Made by a program: the position numbers and the translations under genes. DNA of 6,082 nucleotides. Source: an uncultured Micrococcales bacterium (lineage in GTDB: Bacteria > Actinomycetota > Actinomycetes > Actinomycetales > Microbacteriaceae). This document shows positions 1 to 6,080 of this stretch, piece after piece. How positions within the stretch are numbered: position 1 is the first letter of the stretch; the number at the start of each line of letters is the position of its first letter. The stretch spans positions 1 to 6,082 of the forward strand of contig CAJXMQ010000059.1 in the NCBI GenBank assembly GCA_913056225.1, written 5' to 3'. The notes beneath the pieces were generated by a model, which searched no databases, was not told the DNA's origin, and saw only the letters and a list, made by a program, of their open reading frames with translations.

Positions 1-239
1 ATCAGGCCAACCAGGATTGTTGCGAAAGGAAGAATCTCTTGTTGTTGCTCGACCGCTGAGATTACATTTCCGACCATGAGCGGTTGAGCCAGTGATAACC
101 CCGCACCAATCACACTGAGAACAGCAGCAACGATAACCGGCTTTTTTTGAGAGGTCAGGTACGGGAGGAGTTGTTTGAAACTAGCTCTTGGCCCTGTGTA
201 TTCTCTGGAGCGCGGATTATTCTCGTTTGGATTACTCAC
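1..239 (-). CDS. ABC exporter-type membrane protein, N-terminal part (cut by window edge)
   Basis: This is the first 79 codons of a gene that runs off the left edge. It is too short for a long-ORF scan, but the frame is open from a GTG at 239-237. An in-frame TAA lies three codons upstream of that GTG, so the start cannot be much earlier. The protein begins with a polar, charged tail (about residues 1-20). It then has SFKQLLPYL and a hydrophobic segment at about residues 34-53 that ends in LSLAQPLMVG, followed by a second hydrophobic stretch starting at the edge. This layout (polar tail, 'PYL', first helix ending in an AQP-like motif before a 'V/I-G-x-V-I-x-A-V' stretch) is typical of the transmembrane domain of type I ABC exporters with a fused ATPase. 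The ATPase half would lie outside the window. The ribosome-binding site is poor: only AAAGA touches the start. The substrate cannot be inferred. A different polytopic transporter is possible. Confidence 0.65.
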   Translation of the reverse strand, partial: MSNPNENNPRSREYTGPRASFKQLLPYLTSQKKPVIVAAVLSVIGAGLSLAQPLMVGNVISAVEQQQEILPFATILVGL

Positions 240-294
240 TCTTTGAGCTTAAGACCTGTTTTTTGAATTTGACTTCAGTTTCTCTGTGGGCGAG

Positions 295-669
295 CTAATA
301 CAAAACAGCCATTGTGATGTTGGCGATTGTCAGAACCCCGATGGATCCGAATACGGCTGGCGAGACAACTGGCTTTTTGCGATTGAGCAACACCAGAACC
401 AAAATCACCACCACCACTAATGTTTTGGCACCAATTAGGGCGTGATTTACTTCAAATCCAATAATGCTGGCTCGATACTCAGCAACTCCGGTCAGGATCA
501 GACCAGTTACAAACATCGTCCACGCACCGTGGTTAATTGCAGGGACTATTTTTGCCTGAGAGGTTCTCATAGCCTTCATCTGGGTTAGAAACCCACCCAG
601 TAATGCTCCAATTCCAATGAAGTGAAGAATTAGGGTGATGTTGCGAACAATCTCAAATGTAAGTTCCAT
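295..669 (-). CDS. Small four-helix membrane protein of unknown function at the end of the rib operon
   Basis: This gene encodes 124 residues and starts with ATG. AAAGG lies 7 nt upstream of the ATG, and the ribH stop is 33 nt away. Four hydrophobic segments are visible at about residues 11-31, 48-65, 78-95 and 103-123. Basic residues cluster between helices 1 and 2 (K32, R35, K40) and between helices 3 and 4 (RKK at 97-99). By the positive-inside rule both termini should face outside. Helix 1 contains a histidine followed by a glycine-rich run (HFIGIGALLGGF, 16-27) and helix 3 begins with a lysine (K82). The protein has no cysteine. The general look resembles small actinobacterial integral membrane proteins and, loosely, CopD/DUF2269-like four-helix families, but I do not recognise a named family. 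It shares the strand with the rib genes and is probably transcribed with them. It does not look like known riboflavin transporters, which are larger. Coding is convincing from the helical pattern, start signal and context; the function is unknown. Confidence 0.82.
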   Translation of the reverse strand: MELTFEIVRNITLILHFIGIGALLGGFLTQMKAMRTSQAKIVPAINHGAWTMFVTGLILTGVAEYRASIIGFEVNHALIGAKTLVVVVILVLVLLNRKKPVVSPAVFGSIGVLTIANITMAVLY

Positions 670-692
670 GGTTCTACCTTTCGATAAAACCA
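669..692 (-). promoter_or_regulatory. Hairpin with GAAA loop over the ribosome-binding site of the small membrane protein
   Basis: On the minus strand, 691-683 (GGTTTTATC) pairs completely with 678-670 (GGTAGAACC) across a four-base GAAA loop (682-679). That gives nine pairs, two of them G-U. A tenth pair joins U692 to A669, the first base of the start codon. The likely Shine-Dalgarno sequence AAAGG (681-677) is half in the loop and half in the stem. No U-tract follows on either strand, so it is not an intrinsic terminator. The structure is seen directly in the sequence. A role in limiting or gating translation initiation of the membrane protein, or in marking an mRNA processing point after ribH, is inference. 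Confidence 0.5.
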
Positions 693-702
693 GTTTAGAA
701 GA

Positions 703-1155
703 TTAGTTGAACTCCAAGGCCATTTTCAATGCAGCCTGAACTGATTCAACACCCTTGTTGTCTTCACCGTCTCCGGCTCTCAGCAAGGCCTGCTCCTGGT
801 TATCAACCGTTAGCAACCCAAACCCAATCGGTGTTTGCGAATCCAGCATCACCCGAAGCAATCCATCCGTGGCTGCGCTACAGACATAGTCAAAATGAGG
901 AGTGTCACCTCTGATTACAACTCCCAGAGTGATTAGCGCATCATTTTCTGAGGCGAGTTTGGAAGCAGCTAGAGGTAGCTCAAACGCTCCTGGCACGCTG
1001 TGTAGGCTTACGTTTTTGCAGTTAGCGGCATCAAGAGCTCGCTGAGCGCCAGCTAATAATTTTTCAGCCACCTGCCAGTGCCAACCAGCAGTGATGACGG
1101 CCACCCGCAGTCCAGAGGCGTCTAGTTCAAAATTGGGCGAACCAGCTTTGCTCAT
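703..1155 (-). CDS. ribH: 6,7-dimethyl-8-ribityllumazine synthase (RibH)
   Basis: The product condenses 5-amino-6-ribitylamino-uracil with 3,4-dihydroxy-2-butanone 4-phosphate to give lumazine, the penultimate step of riboflavin synthesis. It acts in the cytoplasm and belongs to a family that forms pentamers or 60-mer capsids. The 150 residues are a normal length. Family landmarks are the aromatic substrate loop GWHW (24-27), PGAFELP (55-61), the phosphate- and catalysis-associated stretch GVVIRGDTPHFDYV (78-91) with the presumed catalytic His87, GLLTVDNQEQAL (113-124), Arg126, and Lys134 in the terminal NKG motif. The ATG overlaps the ribBA stop codon as ATGA, and the Shine-Dalgarno match upstream is weak, so translation is probably coupled to ribBA. 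It is the last recognised enzyme gene of the operon. Nothing is truncated or missing. Confidence 0.97.
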   Translation of the reverse strand: MSKAGSPNFELDASGLRVAVITAGWHWQVAEKLLAGAQRALDAANCKNVSLHSVPGAFELPLAASKLASENDALITLGVVIRGDTPHFDYVCSAATDGLLRVMLDSQTPIGFGLLTVDNQEQALLRAGDGEDNKGVESVQAALKMALEFN

Positions 1156-2384
1156 TGCTCGGTTTCAGGAAACAGGTGCCCCATTCGTGCACGCTTGGTG
1201 TCCAAGTAACCCTGATTCTCATCGCCAATACCAACAATCAGAGGTGAAAGTTCAGTTACCTTGATCCCAGCCTCTTCTAAGAATTTTTTCTTAGCTGGGT
1301 TGTTTGTCATCAATCTCACGCTGTCTACGCCAAGGTCTTTCAACATGTCTACCGCTGCGCCGTACTCTCTTGCTTCACTTGGGAAGCCAAGGGCTAGATT
1401 TGCATCAACGGTGTCTAAACCTTTTTCTTGAAGTGCATAGGCCTTGAGTTTGTTCAAAAGACCTATGCCACGGCCTTCCTGTCCTCTGAGGTAGAGCACG
1501 ATGCCACCATCTTTTTCGCTCTGAACCCTCTCAAGAGCAGCATCTAGTTGTGGACCACACTCGCATTTGAGCGAACCGAATGCCTCACCGGTGATGCATT
1601 CTGAGTGGAGTCTCACCAAAACGTCTTTAGTTCCTGGGTTTCCTGCAATTAAAGCCACGTGTTCTGCTGTGGTTTGGGCGTCGTAGTAGCCACGAACCTT
1701 GAACTCGCCCCAGGTGGTAGGGATATTTGTCTCTGCTTCCAAACGAACGCGATTCTCTGCGGTCTCGCTCTCGTTTGCTCTCTGGCGAACGTATTCGCTG
1801 AGCTCATGAATATTTGTCATGCTTAGTTCAAACCGCTCCGCTATTGAAAAAAGTTCCGGAACCCTCATCATTGTTCCGTCATCATTGATCATTTCAGCCA
1901 TTAGTCCCACTGGTTGCAACCCAGCAAGCTTGAGTAAGTCGACCGCCGCTTCGGTGTGACCCGGTCTTTCCAGCACACCACCTTTTTTAGCCCTGAGTGG
2001 CAAAACGTGTCCTGGTCGAATCAGAGAGGCAGGGGTTGAATCTGGATTCGCCAAGACATTTGCGGTCAGTGCTCGCTCGGCAGCTGAAATTCCAGTTGAT
2101 TGCCTGCTAGCCGCATCCACGCTTACCGTGTAATTGGTTTGGTGAGGATCTTGATTATCTCTCCACATGATCGGCAGGCTTAACTTATTCGCCCGACTTT
2201 CCGTCATCGGCGCGCAGATGTATCCGGAAGTGTATCGAGTCATCCACGCAACCCATTCTGGTGTTGCAAGCTCAGCCGAAATTATCGCATCTCCCTCATT
2301 CTCACGGGATTCATCATCGGTGACTAACACCGGTTTTCCAGCTTTGAGGTCTTCTAAAACTTTTTCAATTGGGCTAAAAATCAT
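1152..2384 (-). CDS. ribBA: Bifunctional 3,4-dihydroxy-2-butanone-4-phosphate synthase / GTP cyclohydrolase II (RibBA)
   Basis: This 410-residue fusion supplies both entry branches of riboflavin synthesis. The N-terminal RibB domain (about 1-200) makes dihydroxybutanone phosphate from ribulose 5-phosphate. It carries DDESRENEGD (23-32), with the acidic metal-site residues, and the RPGHVLPLRA...RPGHTEAAVDL region (123-150) with His143. The C-terminal RibA domain (about 208-405) opens the GTP ring. It shows the zinc cysteines C263, C274 and C276 (in SECITGEAFGSLKCECG), the catalytic loop YLRGQEGRGIGL (298-309) with Arg305, and TNNPAKK (360-366). Because both sets of residues are present, both activities are expected; some RibBA homologues have lost one. 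The start ATG overlaps the ribE stop as ATGA. The upstream Shine-Dalgarno sequence is poor, which suggests translational coupling. The length fits the family. Confidence 0.97.
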   Translation of the reverse strand: MIFSPIEKVLEDLKAGKPVLVTDDESRENEGDAIISAELATPEWVAWMTRYTSGYICAPMTESRANKLSLPIMWRDNQDPHQTNYTVSVDAASRQSTGISAAERALTANVLANPDSTPASLIRPGHVLPLRAKKGGVLERPGHTEAAVDLLKLAGLQPVGLMAEMINDDGTMMRVPELFSIAERFELSMTNIHELSEYVRQRANESETAENRVRLEAETNIPTTWGEFKVRGYYDAQTTAEHVALIAGNPGTKDVLVRLHSECITGEAFGSLKCECGPQLDAALERVQSEKDGGIVLYLRGQEGRGIGLLNKLKAYALQEKGLDTVDANLALGFPSEAREYGAAVDMLKDLGVDSVRLMTNNPAKKKFLEEAGIKVTELSPLIVGIGDENQGYLDTKRARMGHLFPETEQ

Positions 2385-2980
2385 CCCTGTTCTCGTGCTT
2401 CCATTAATCTCTCAATGTGCTTGGCCATGACATCGACCTCAACATTGACTAAATCCCCAGGGTTTTTGTAGCCAAGGGTTGTGACCTCTAAGGTTTCTGG
2501 AATCAAACTCAGACCAATGACGTTGCCGTCAATCTCGTTCACGGTGAGGGAGATGCCATCAAAAGTGATTGAACCTTTCATCACCACGTACTTCATTAGC
2601 TCATCGGGAACACTAATTCTCACCCAGTCCCAGTTGTCACTTTTTTCTCTAGAAACGAATTCGCCAACCCCATCGACGTGACCCTGAACAACATGGCCAC
2701 CGAATCTCGTTGCGGCTGTCATAGCACGCTCTAAATTGACCTTCTGGCCAACTTCGACTCGTTGCAGACCACTTAGTCTGATGGTTTCATGCATAACATC
2801 TGCCGTGAAGGATTTGTCATCGATTTCGATGGCAGTCAAGCAGGTTCCGGAGACAGAGATGGACTCTCCACGCTTTAGGTCACCAAGAACTTTGTTTCCG
2901 CCGATGGTCAACCTAACGGCATCTGGCTGCTGTTCAATTGCCTTGATTTCACCTAATTCTTCGATAATCCCTGTAAACAT
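2381..2980 (-). CDS. ribE: Riboflavin synthase, alpha-type
   Basis: The enzyme performs the last step: dismutation of two lumazine molecules to riboflavin plus the pyrimidine that RibH re-uses. The 199 residues comprise the two tandem beta-barrel repeats typical of the trimeric family. Repeat one opens with the signature MFTGIIEELG (1-10) and carries SVSGTCLTA (42-50), with Cys47 in the usual place, followed by NLERA (82-86). Repeat two opens with GGHVVQGHVDGVG (94-106) and carries FDGISLTVN (140-148), then IPETLEVTTLG (160-170) and a C-terminal NVEVDVMAKHIERL (179-192) helix. It starts in a TAATG overlap with the ribD stop and has a strong Shine-Dalgarno sequence of its own within the last ribD codons. 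The symbol varies between organisms (ribE in actinobacteria, ribC in E. coli). No anomalies are seen. Confidence 0.97.
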   Translation of the reverse strand: MFTGIIEELGEIKAIEQQPDAVRLTIGGNKVLGDLKRGESISVSGTCLTAIEIDDKSFTADVMHETIRLSGLQRVEVGQKVNLERAMTAATRFGGHVVQGHVDGVGEFVSREKSDNWDWVRISVPDELMKYVVMKGSITFDGISLTVNEIDGNVIGLSLIPETLEVTTLGYKNPGDLVNVEVDVMAKHIERLMEAREQG

Positions 2981-4017
2981 TATTTGCTCCTTCTGGCTCT
3001 AATGAAAATGTCTTTCCCGAGCGTTGTCATTTGTTTGATGTCTAGATCGATTGCTTCTGAGATGTTGTTCACGCCGATATTTCTGATTGCTGTTTTGTCC
3101 CCACCCAAAAGCATCGGCGCCATGTAAATCAAAAACTCGTCTGCTAGATCTTCGGTCACGAATTTAGATGCAACGTTTGGACCACCCTCAACTAGCAGGT
3201 GCCTCACACCTTTATCCCAGAGCTGCTCCATTACCTCCTGCATTGACTGAGTTGGGAGCACGAGGGTCTCGGCGCGGTCATTGAGAACCCTGAGTTCATT
3301 TGGCAGATCTCGTTGGCCAACCACAACCCGGAGAGGCTGGTGCTCGTAATAACTGCCATCTGGTCTTCTGGCAGTAAGCTCTGGGTCATCAATTGTTGCT
3401 GTCCCGGTGCCGACCAAAATGGCATCCACCTCAGCCCTTCTTCGATGAGAATCCGCTCGGCTCTCGGGGCCAGAGATCCATTGACTGGATCCATCTTGGG
3501 CCGCCCCTCTGCCATCCAGGGTTGATGCGTATTTGATTGTTACAAACGGCCTTCCTAGCTTGCTCGATACCAGCCAATGTCTTGCTTGGTCATCAGCCTC
3601 GGCTTTGAGTAAACCCTTGATAATCTCAACACCCTGTTTTTTTAGATATTTTCCACCACCGGCAGATTTCTCTCCTGGATCGTTTGATGCATAAACCACC
3701 CGATCAATGCCCGCCTCTAGTAAAGCTTCCGAGCAAGGACCAGTCTTTCCAGTATGGTTGCAGGGTTCAAGGGTTACCACGGCTGTGTAGCCGGGAGGGA
3801 ATTTGCCTTGAAAGCCAAATCTTTCTCTTGCCTGTTCTAATGCAACAATTTCGGCGTGAGCAGTCCCACTGCCAAGATGCCAGCCTTCGGAGGCTATGTT
3901 TCCTTCCGGGTCCAAAATCACCGCTCCAACCTGCGGGTTAATTCCGTAAGGGGGCCCGTTCAAAGCGAGGGTGAGTGCGTGGCGCATTGCCAACTCAAGC
4001 TTGTGATTATCAGTCAT
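2980..4017 (-). CDS. ribD: Bifunctional pyrimidine deaminase / reductase (RibD)
   Basis: RibD deaminates the pyrimidine made by GTP cyclohydrolase II and then reduces its ribose side chain with NADPH. With the ATG at 4017-4015 it has 345 residues. The N-terminal zinc deaminase domain (about 1-145) shows INPQVGAVI (26-34), HAE (His54, Glu56) and LEPCNHTGKTGPC (83-95) with Cys86 and Cys95. The C-terminal reductase domain (about 155-345) shows RPFVTIKYASTLDGR (156-170), SQWISGPESR (178-187), AILVGTGTATIDDPELT (199-215) and a late VEGGPNVASKF segment. A GTG two codons upstream (4023-4021) is in frame. I chose the ATG because AGAAAGG (4030-4024) sits six bases before it but touches the GTG. This is the first gene after the FMN riboswitch, so it is the direct regulatory target. 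Its stop overlaps the ribE ATG by one base. Confidence 0.96.
   Translation of the reverse strand: MTDNHKLELAMRHALTLALNGPPYGINPQVGAVILDPEGNIASEGWHLGSGTAHAEIVALEQARERFGFQGKFPPGYTAVVTLEPCNHTGKTGPCSEALLEAGIDRVVYASNDPGEKSAGGGKYLKKQGVEIIKGLLKAEADDQARHWLVSSKLGRPFVTIKYASTLDGRGAAQDGSSQWISGPESRADSHRRRAEVDAILVGTGTATIDDPELTARRPDGSYYEHQPLRVVVGQRDLPNELRVLNDRAETLVLPTQSMQEVMEQLWDKGVRHLLVEGGPNVASKFVTEDLADEFLIYMAPMLLGGDKTAIRNIGVNNISEAIDLDIKQMTTLGKDIFIRARRSK
2986..2994 (-). promoter_or_regulatory. Strong ribosome-binding site of ribE
   Basis: On the minus strand AGAAGGAGC contains GGAG six bases before the ribE ATG. It lies inside the last codons of ribD (encoding Arg-Arg-Ser). It is the best Shine-Dalgarno match in the operon, in contrast to the weak sites of ribBA and ribH, which start by overlapping the previous stop codon. 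ribE could therefore initiate partly independently of ribD translation. Confidence 0.7.
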
Positions 4018-4066
4018 GCCCACCCTTTCTCAGACAATGACGGGGCGAGCGCACAGCCCAAGGCTG
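4018..4066 (-). promoter_or_regulatory. Riboswitch expression platform with Shine-Dalgarno sequestering helix
   Basis: Between the aptamer and ribD the minus strand has two pairing elements. The first is a hairpin CAGCC-TTG-GGCTG (4066-4054). The second is a helix between GCTCGCCC (4050-4043) and GGGTGGGC (4025-4018), eight pairs including two G-U, with a 17-nt loop. The second helix covers the 3' part of the Shine-Dalgarno region and all bases up to the ribD ATG. The GGGC arm of the first hairpin could instead pair with GCCC (4046-4043), which would free the ribosome site. There is no U-tract, so an intrinsic terminator is not supported. The base pairing is seen in the sequence. The switch mechanism (FMN bound, ribosome site hidden) is inferred from how translational FMN riboswitches are known to work. 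Confidence 0.6.
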
Positions 4067-4072
4067 GACGAC

Positions 4073-4212
4073 TGCTTCTCTCATCCGGACTATTACCGTC
4101 GGTGCTGGAATTTCACCAGCTCAACCTCATCCAGTTTCTCCGCTGGTTGCGGAGTCCGAATTCGGGTCGCGGACTATAACCGCCGGCTCAGATTTTCACT
4201 GACCCCGAAGCA
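4073..4212 (-). promoter_or_regulatory. FMN riboswitch aptamer (RFN element)
   Basis: The minus strand matches the RFN consensus from end to end. The closing stem P1 is formed by TGCTTC (4212-4207) with GAAGCA (4078-4073). After it come CGGGGTCAGTGAAAATCTGA, then CCGGCGGTTATAGTCCGCGA, and later GCTGGTGAAATTCCAGC, ACCGACGGTAATAGTCCGGA and TGAGAGAAGCA. The two 'GGT-ATAGTCCG' blocks and the two 'GTGAAA' hairpins are the hallmark of the element. The usual variable-length arm is a hairpin CTCCGC-AACCA-GCGGAG (4154-4138). The element lies directly upstream of ribD, as expected for a sensor of FMN that turns down riboflavin synthesis. Its 5' end is only 25 nt from the trpS stop codon. Identification is very secure; the exact boundaries are within a few bases. 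Confidence 0.97.
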
Positions 4213-4237
4213 CATTTAGAACAATACTCTTTTTTTC

Positions 4238-5248
4238 TCAGTTATTCCGATTTGGGATAAAGCCCAAAGCGTCCTGAACATCTCTGAGGGTCTGGTTGGC
4301 AGTCTCCTTGGCTTTCTGCGCTCCTGTTTCCAAGATTGCATCGAGGTGAGAGGAGTCACTCATCAATTCGTTGGTTTTCTCCCTGATTGGTGAGATGGCT
4401 TCAATCACGGCATCGGCAACATCCTGCTTCAACTGCCCATATCCCGCACCCTGATAGCTCTTGACAAGGTCTGCGAGCGGCTTTTCACTTACCGCCGAGT
4501 AGATGCCAAGAAGGTTGGAAACACCTGGTTTTCCCTCCGGATCGAATTTAATTTCACCGTCCGTGTCAGTAACCGCAGATTTTATCTTTTTAGCGATTAC
4601 GGAATCCTCATCCAGCAGATTCACAATTCCCTTGGGCTCGCCTGCAGATTTACTCATCTTTGCCGTGGGGTTTTGCAGGTCATAAATCTTTGCTGTTTCT
4701 TTCAAGATCACGGCCTCTGGCATTTCAAACACCTTGCCATAACGATTGTTGAATCTTTCGGCAAGGTTTCTTGTTAGCTCTAGGTGCTGGCGCTGGTCTT
4801 CACCGACGGGAACAGCCTTTGGTTGATACAAAAGAATGTCAGCTGCTTGCAAGATGGGGTAGGTGAAAAGCCCAACTGAGGCGTTATCGCTTCCACCCTT
4901 CTGGCTTTTGTCTTTGAACTGAGTCATACGTGAGGTCTCGCCAAAGCTTGCGATGCAGTTCAAAATCCAGGCCAATTCAGAATGGGCTGGCACATGGGAT
5001 TGAATGAAAAGTGTTGATGATTCGACGTCCAAACCAGCGGCGATGTATTGAGCGGCAGTCTTTCGAGTGTTTTCAGCCAACATTTTGGGGTCTTGGGCAA
5101 CCGTTATAGCGTGCAGGTCAACAATCACGTAATGAGCATTGTGTGTCTCCTGCATGGCAACCCACTGACGCAAAGCTCCAAGATAGTTGCCTAGATGCAA
5201 AGATGACGCACTCGGTTGCATTCCCGATAGCAGATTGGGCTTATTCAT
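4238..5248 (-). CDS. trpS: Tryptophanyl-tRNA synthetase
   Basis: This class I aminoacyl-tRNA synthetase charges tRNA-Trp using ATP in the cytoplasm. With the start at 5248 the protein has 336 residues, the usual bacterial length. The N-terminus reads LLSGMQPSASSLHLGNYLGA, with the HIGH-type signature HLGN at 18-21. YPILQAADILLY (130-141) contains the tryptophan-site Asp137, VPVGEDQRQHLELTRN spans 146-161, and the KMSKS signature is at 197-201. The open frame extends 31 codons upstream to an ATG at 5341. That extension overlaps xth by about 80 bases and looks nothing like a synthetase N-terminus. The chosen ATG has CGGAAG just upstream (5257-5252) and begins 10 nt after the xth stop. No terminator is visible between its stop and the FMN riboswitch. 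Confidence 0.97.
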   Translation of the reverse strand: MNKPNLLSGMQPSASSLHLGNYLGALRQWVAMQETHNAHYVIVDLHAITVAQDPKMLAENTRKTAAQYIAAGLDVESSTLFIQSHVPAHSELAWILNCIASFGETSRMTQFKDKSQKGGSDNASVGLFTYPILQAADILLYQPKAVPVGEDQRQHLELTRNLAERFNNRYGKVFEMPEAVILKETAKIYDLQNPTAKMSKSAGEPKGIVNLLDEDSVIAKKIKSAVTDTDGEIKFDPEGKPGVSNLLGIYSAVSEKPLADLVKSYQGAGYGQLKQDVADAVIEAISPIREKTNELMSDSSHLDAILETGAQKAKETANQTLRDVQDALGFIPNRNN

Positions 5249-5258
5249 TTGCTTCCGA

Positions 5259-6080
5259 TCAGATGGAATAACTGGCAACCACCGGTGAGTGATCGCTCCA
5301 ACGAGTATCGTAGCTTGCCGCTCTGTGAACCTGGTAGTCACTCGCTAGCTCGGCAAGTTTTGGAGTTGCAAGATGGTAATCAATTCGCCAACCCGCATCG
5401 TTGTCGAAAGCCTGTCCTCGGTAGGACCACCAAGAGTAAGGGCCTGGCGTATCGGGATGCATTGCTCGACCAACATCGACCCAGCCCTGTTCATTCATGA
5501 AGCCATCAAAATATGCTCGCTCCTCTGGCAAAAAACCTGAGTTTTTCAGGTTTCCCTTCCAGTTTTTGATGTCCAGTTCGGTATGACCAACATTGAGATC
5601 TCCGACAACCAACACATAATCCTTTTTCAAAAGTGTGTTCATGCGCTTGGTCATGGCATCCAAAAACTTATATTTCTCAACCTGCTTTGGGGTGTCAACC
5701 TCTCCGGAGTGAACGTAGCAGCTAACAACGGTGATCGGTTTTCCATTGACATCAATTTCGGTTTCTAGCCATCTGCCTGCAGAGTCAAAATCGTCAGACC
5801 CCAAAGCTATCGACCTCGAGTTGATTGGTAGCTTTGACAAAACTGCAACTCCAGCACGACCCTTGGCGCTGGCCTCATCGTGATCCAGGTGCCAGAGGCC
5901 TCCATTTTCTTTGAGGCCACCAAGTTCTTCGACAATTTTTCGAACATCTGCATCACCGGCCCTCACCTCCTGCAAAGCCAGGATGTCTGGGTTGTATTGA
6001 TCCACCCATCCAGACAGTCCCTTTCGGTGAGCTGCTCTAATTCCGTTTACGTTTACAGTCGCGATTTTTATGCTTGCCAT
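5259..6080 (-). CDS. xth: Exonuclease III family AP endonuclease / 3' exonuclease
   Basis: The product belongs to the exonuclease III branch of the endonuclease/exonuclease/phosphatase fold and should cut DNA at abasic sites and clean 3' ends in base excision repair. The 273 residues are close to the 268 of the E. coli enzyme. Catalytic landmarks are TVNVNGIRA (8-16, Asn10), LQEVR with the metal ligand Glu38, RAGVAVLSK (75-83), CYVHSGE (121-127), GDLNVGHTELDIKN (160-173) with Asp161 and Asn163, NSGFLPEER (180-188), WRIDYHLAT (231-239), and the terminal SDHSPV with Asp263 and His264. The ATG is two bases from the window edge, so its ribosome-binding site and promoter cannot be seen. The start is accepted because the beta-strand IKIATVNVNG begins at once, as in the family. 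trpS follows closely and is probably co-transcribed. Confidence 0.95.
   Translation of the reverse strand: MASIKIATVNVNGIRAAHRKGLSGWVDQYNPDILALQEVRAGDADVRKIVEELGGLKENGGLWHLDHDEASAKGRAGVAVLSKLPINSRSIALGSDDFDSAGRWLETEIDVNGKPITVVSCYVHSGEVDTPKQVEKYKFLDAMTKRMNTLLKKDYVLVVGDLNVGHTELDIKNWKGNLKNSGFLPEERAYFDGFMNEQGWVDVGRAMHPDTPGPYSWWSYRGQAFDNDAGWRIDYHLATPKLAELASDYQVHRAASYDTRWSDHSPVVASYSI

Noticed and set aside
240..294. Possible terminator or promoter between the small membrane protein and the ABC gene
   Set aside because: I found only a short CTTAAG palindrome and an A-rich stretch. No stable stem-loop with a T-tract and no clear promoter pair could be supported.
3231..3515. 94-residue open frame on the minus strand inside ribD
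   Set aside because: It lies wholly within the conserved reductase domain of RibD in another frame and has no recognisable motif. It is a shadow of the real gene.
4054..4066. Hairpin CAGCC-TTG-GGCTG as an intrinsic terminator of the riboswitch
   Set aside because: The stem is only five pairs and no run of T follows it on the minus strand, so it does not fit a Rho-independent terminator. It fits better as part of a translational expression platform.
3856..4219. Two plus-strand open frames (107 and 67 codons) crossing the riboswitch and the start of ribD
   Set aside because: They run antisense to the RFN aptamer and the RibD deaminase domain. Their sequence is fully explained by those features and their proteins show no family pattern.
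4213..4230. Possible -10 elements (TATTGT at 4227-4222 or TCTAAA just after it) upstream of the riboswitch on the minus strand
   Set aside because: Each matches only four of six consensus bases and I found no -35 match at suitable spacing, so a promoter is not claimed.
5249..5341. N-terminal extension of trpS to an upstream ATG at 5341
   Set aside because: It overlaps the conserved C-terminal end of xth in another frame and bears no resemblance to a synthetase N-terminus. The ATG at 5248 has a ribosome-binding site and gives the normal length and motif positions.
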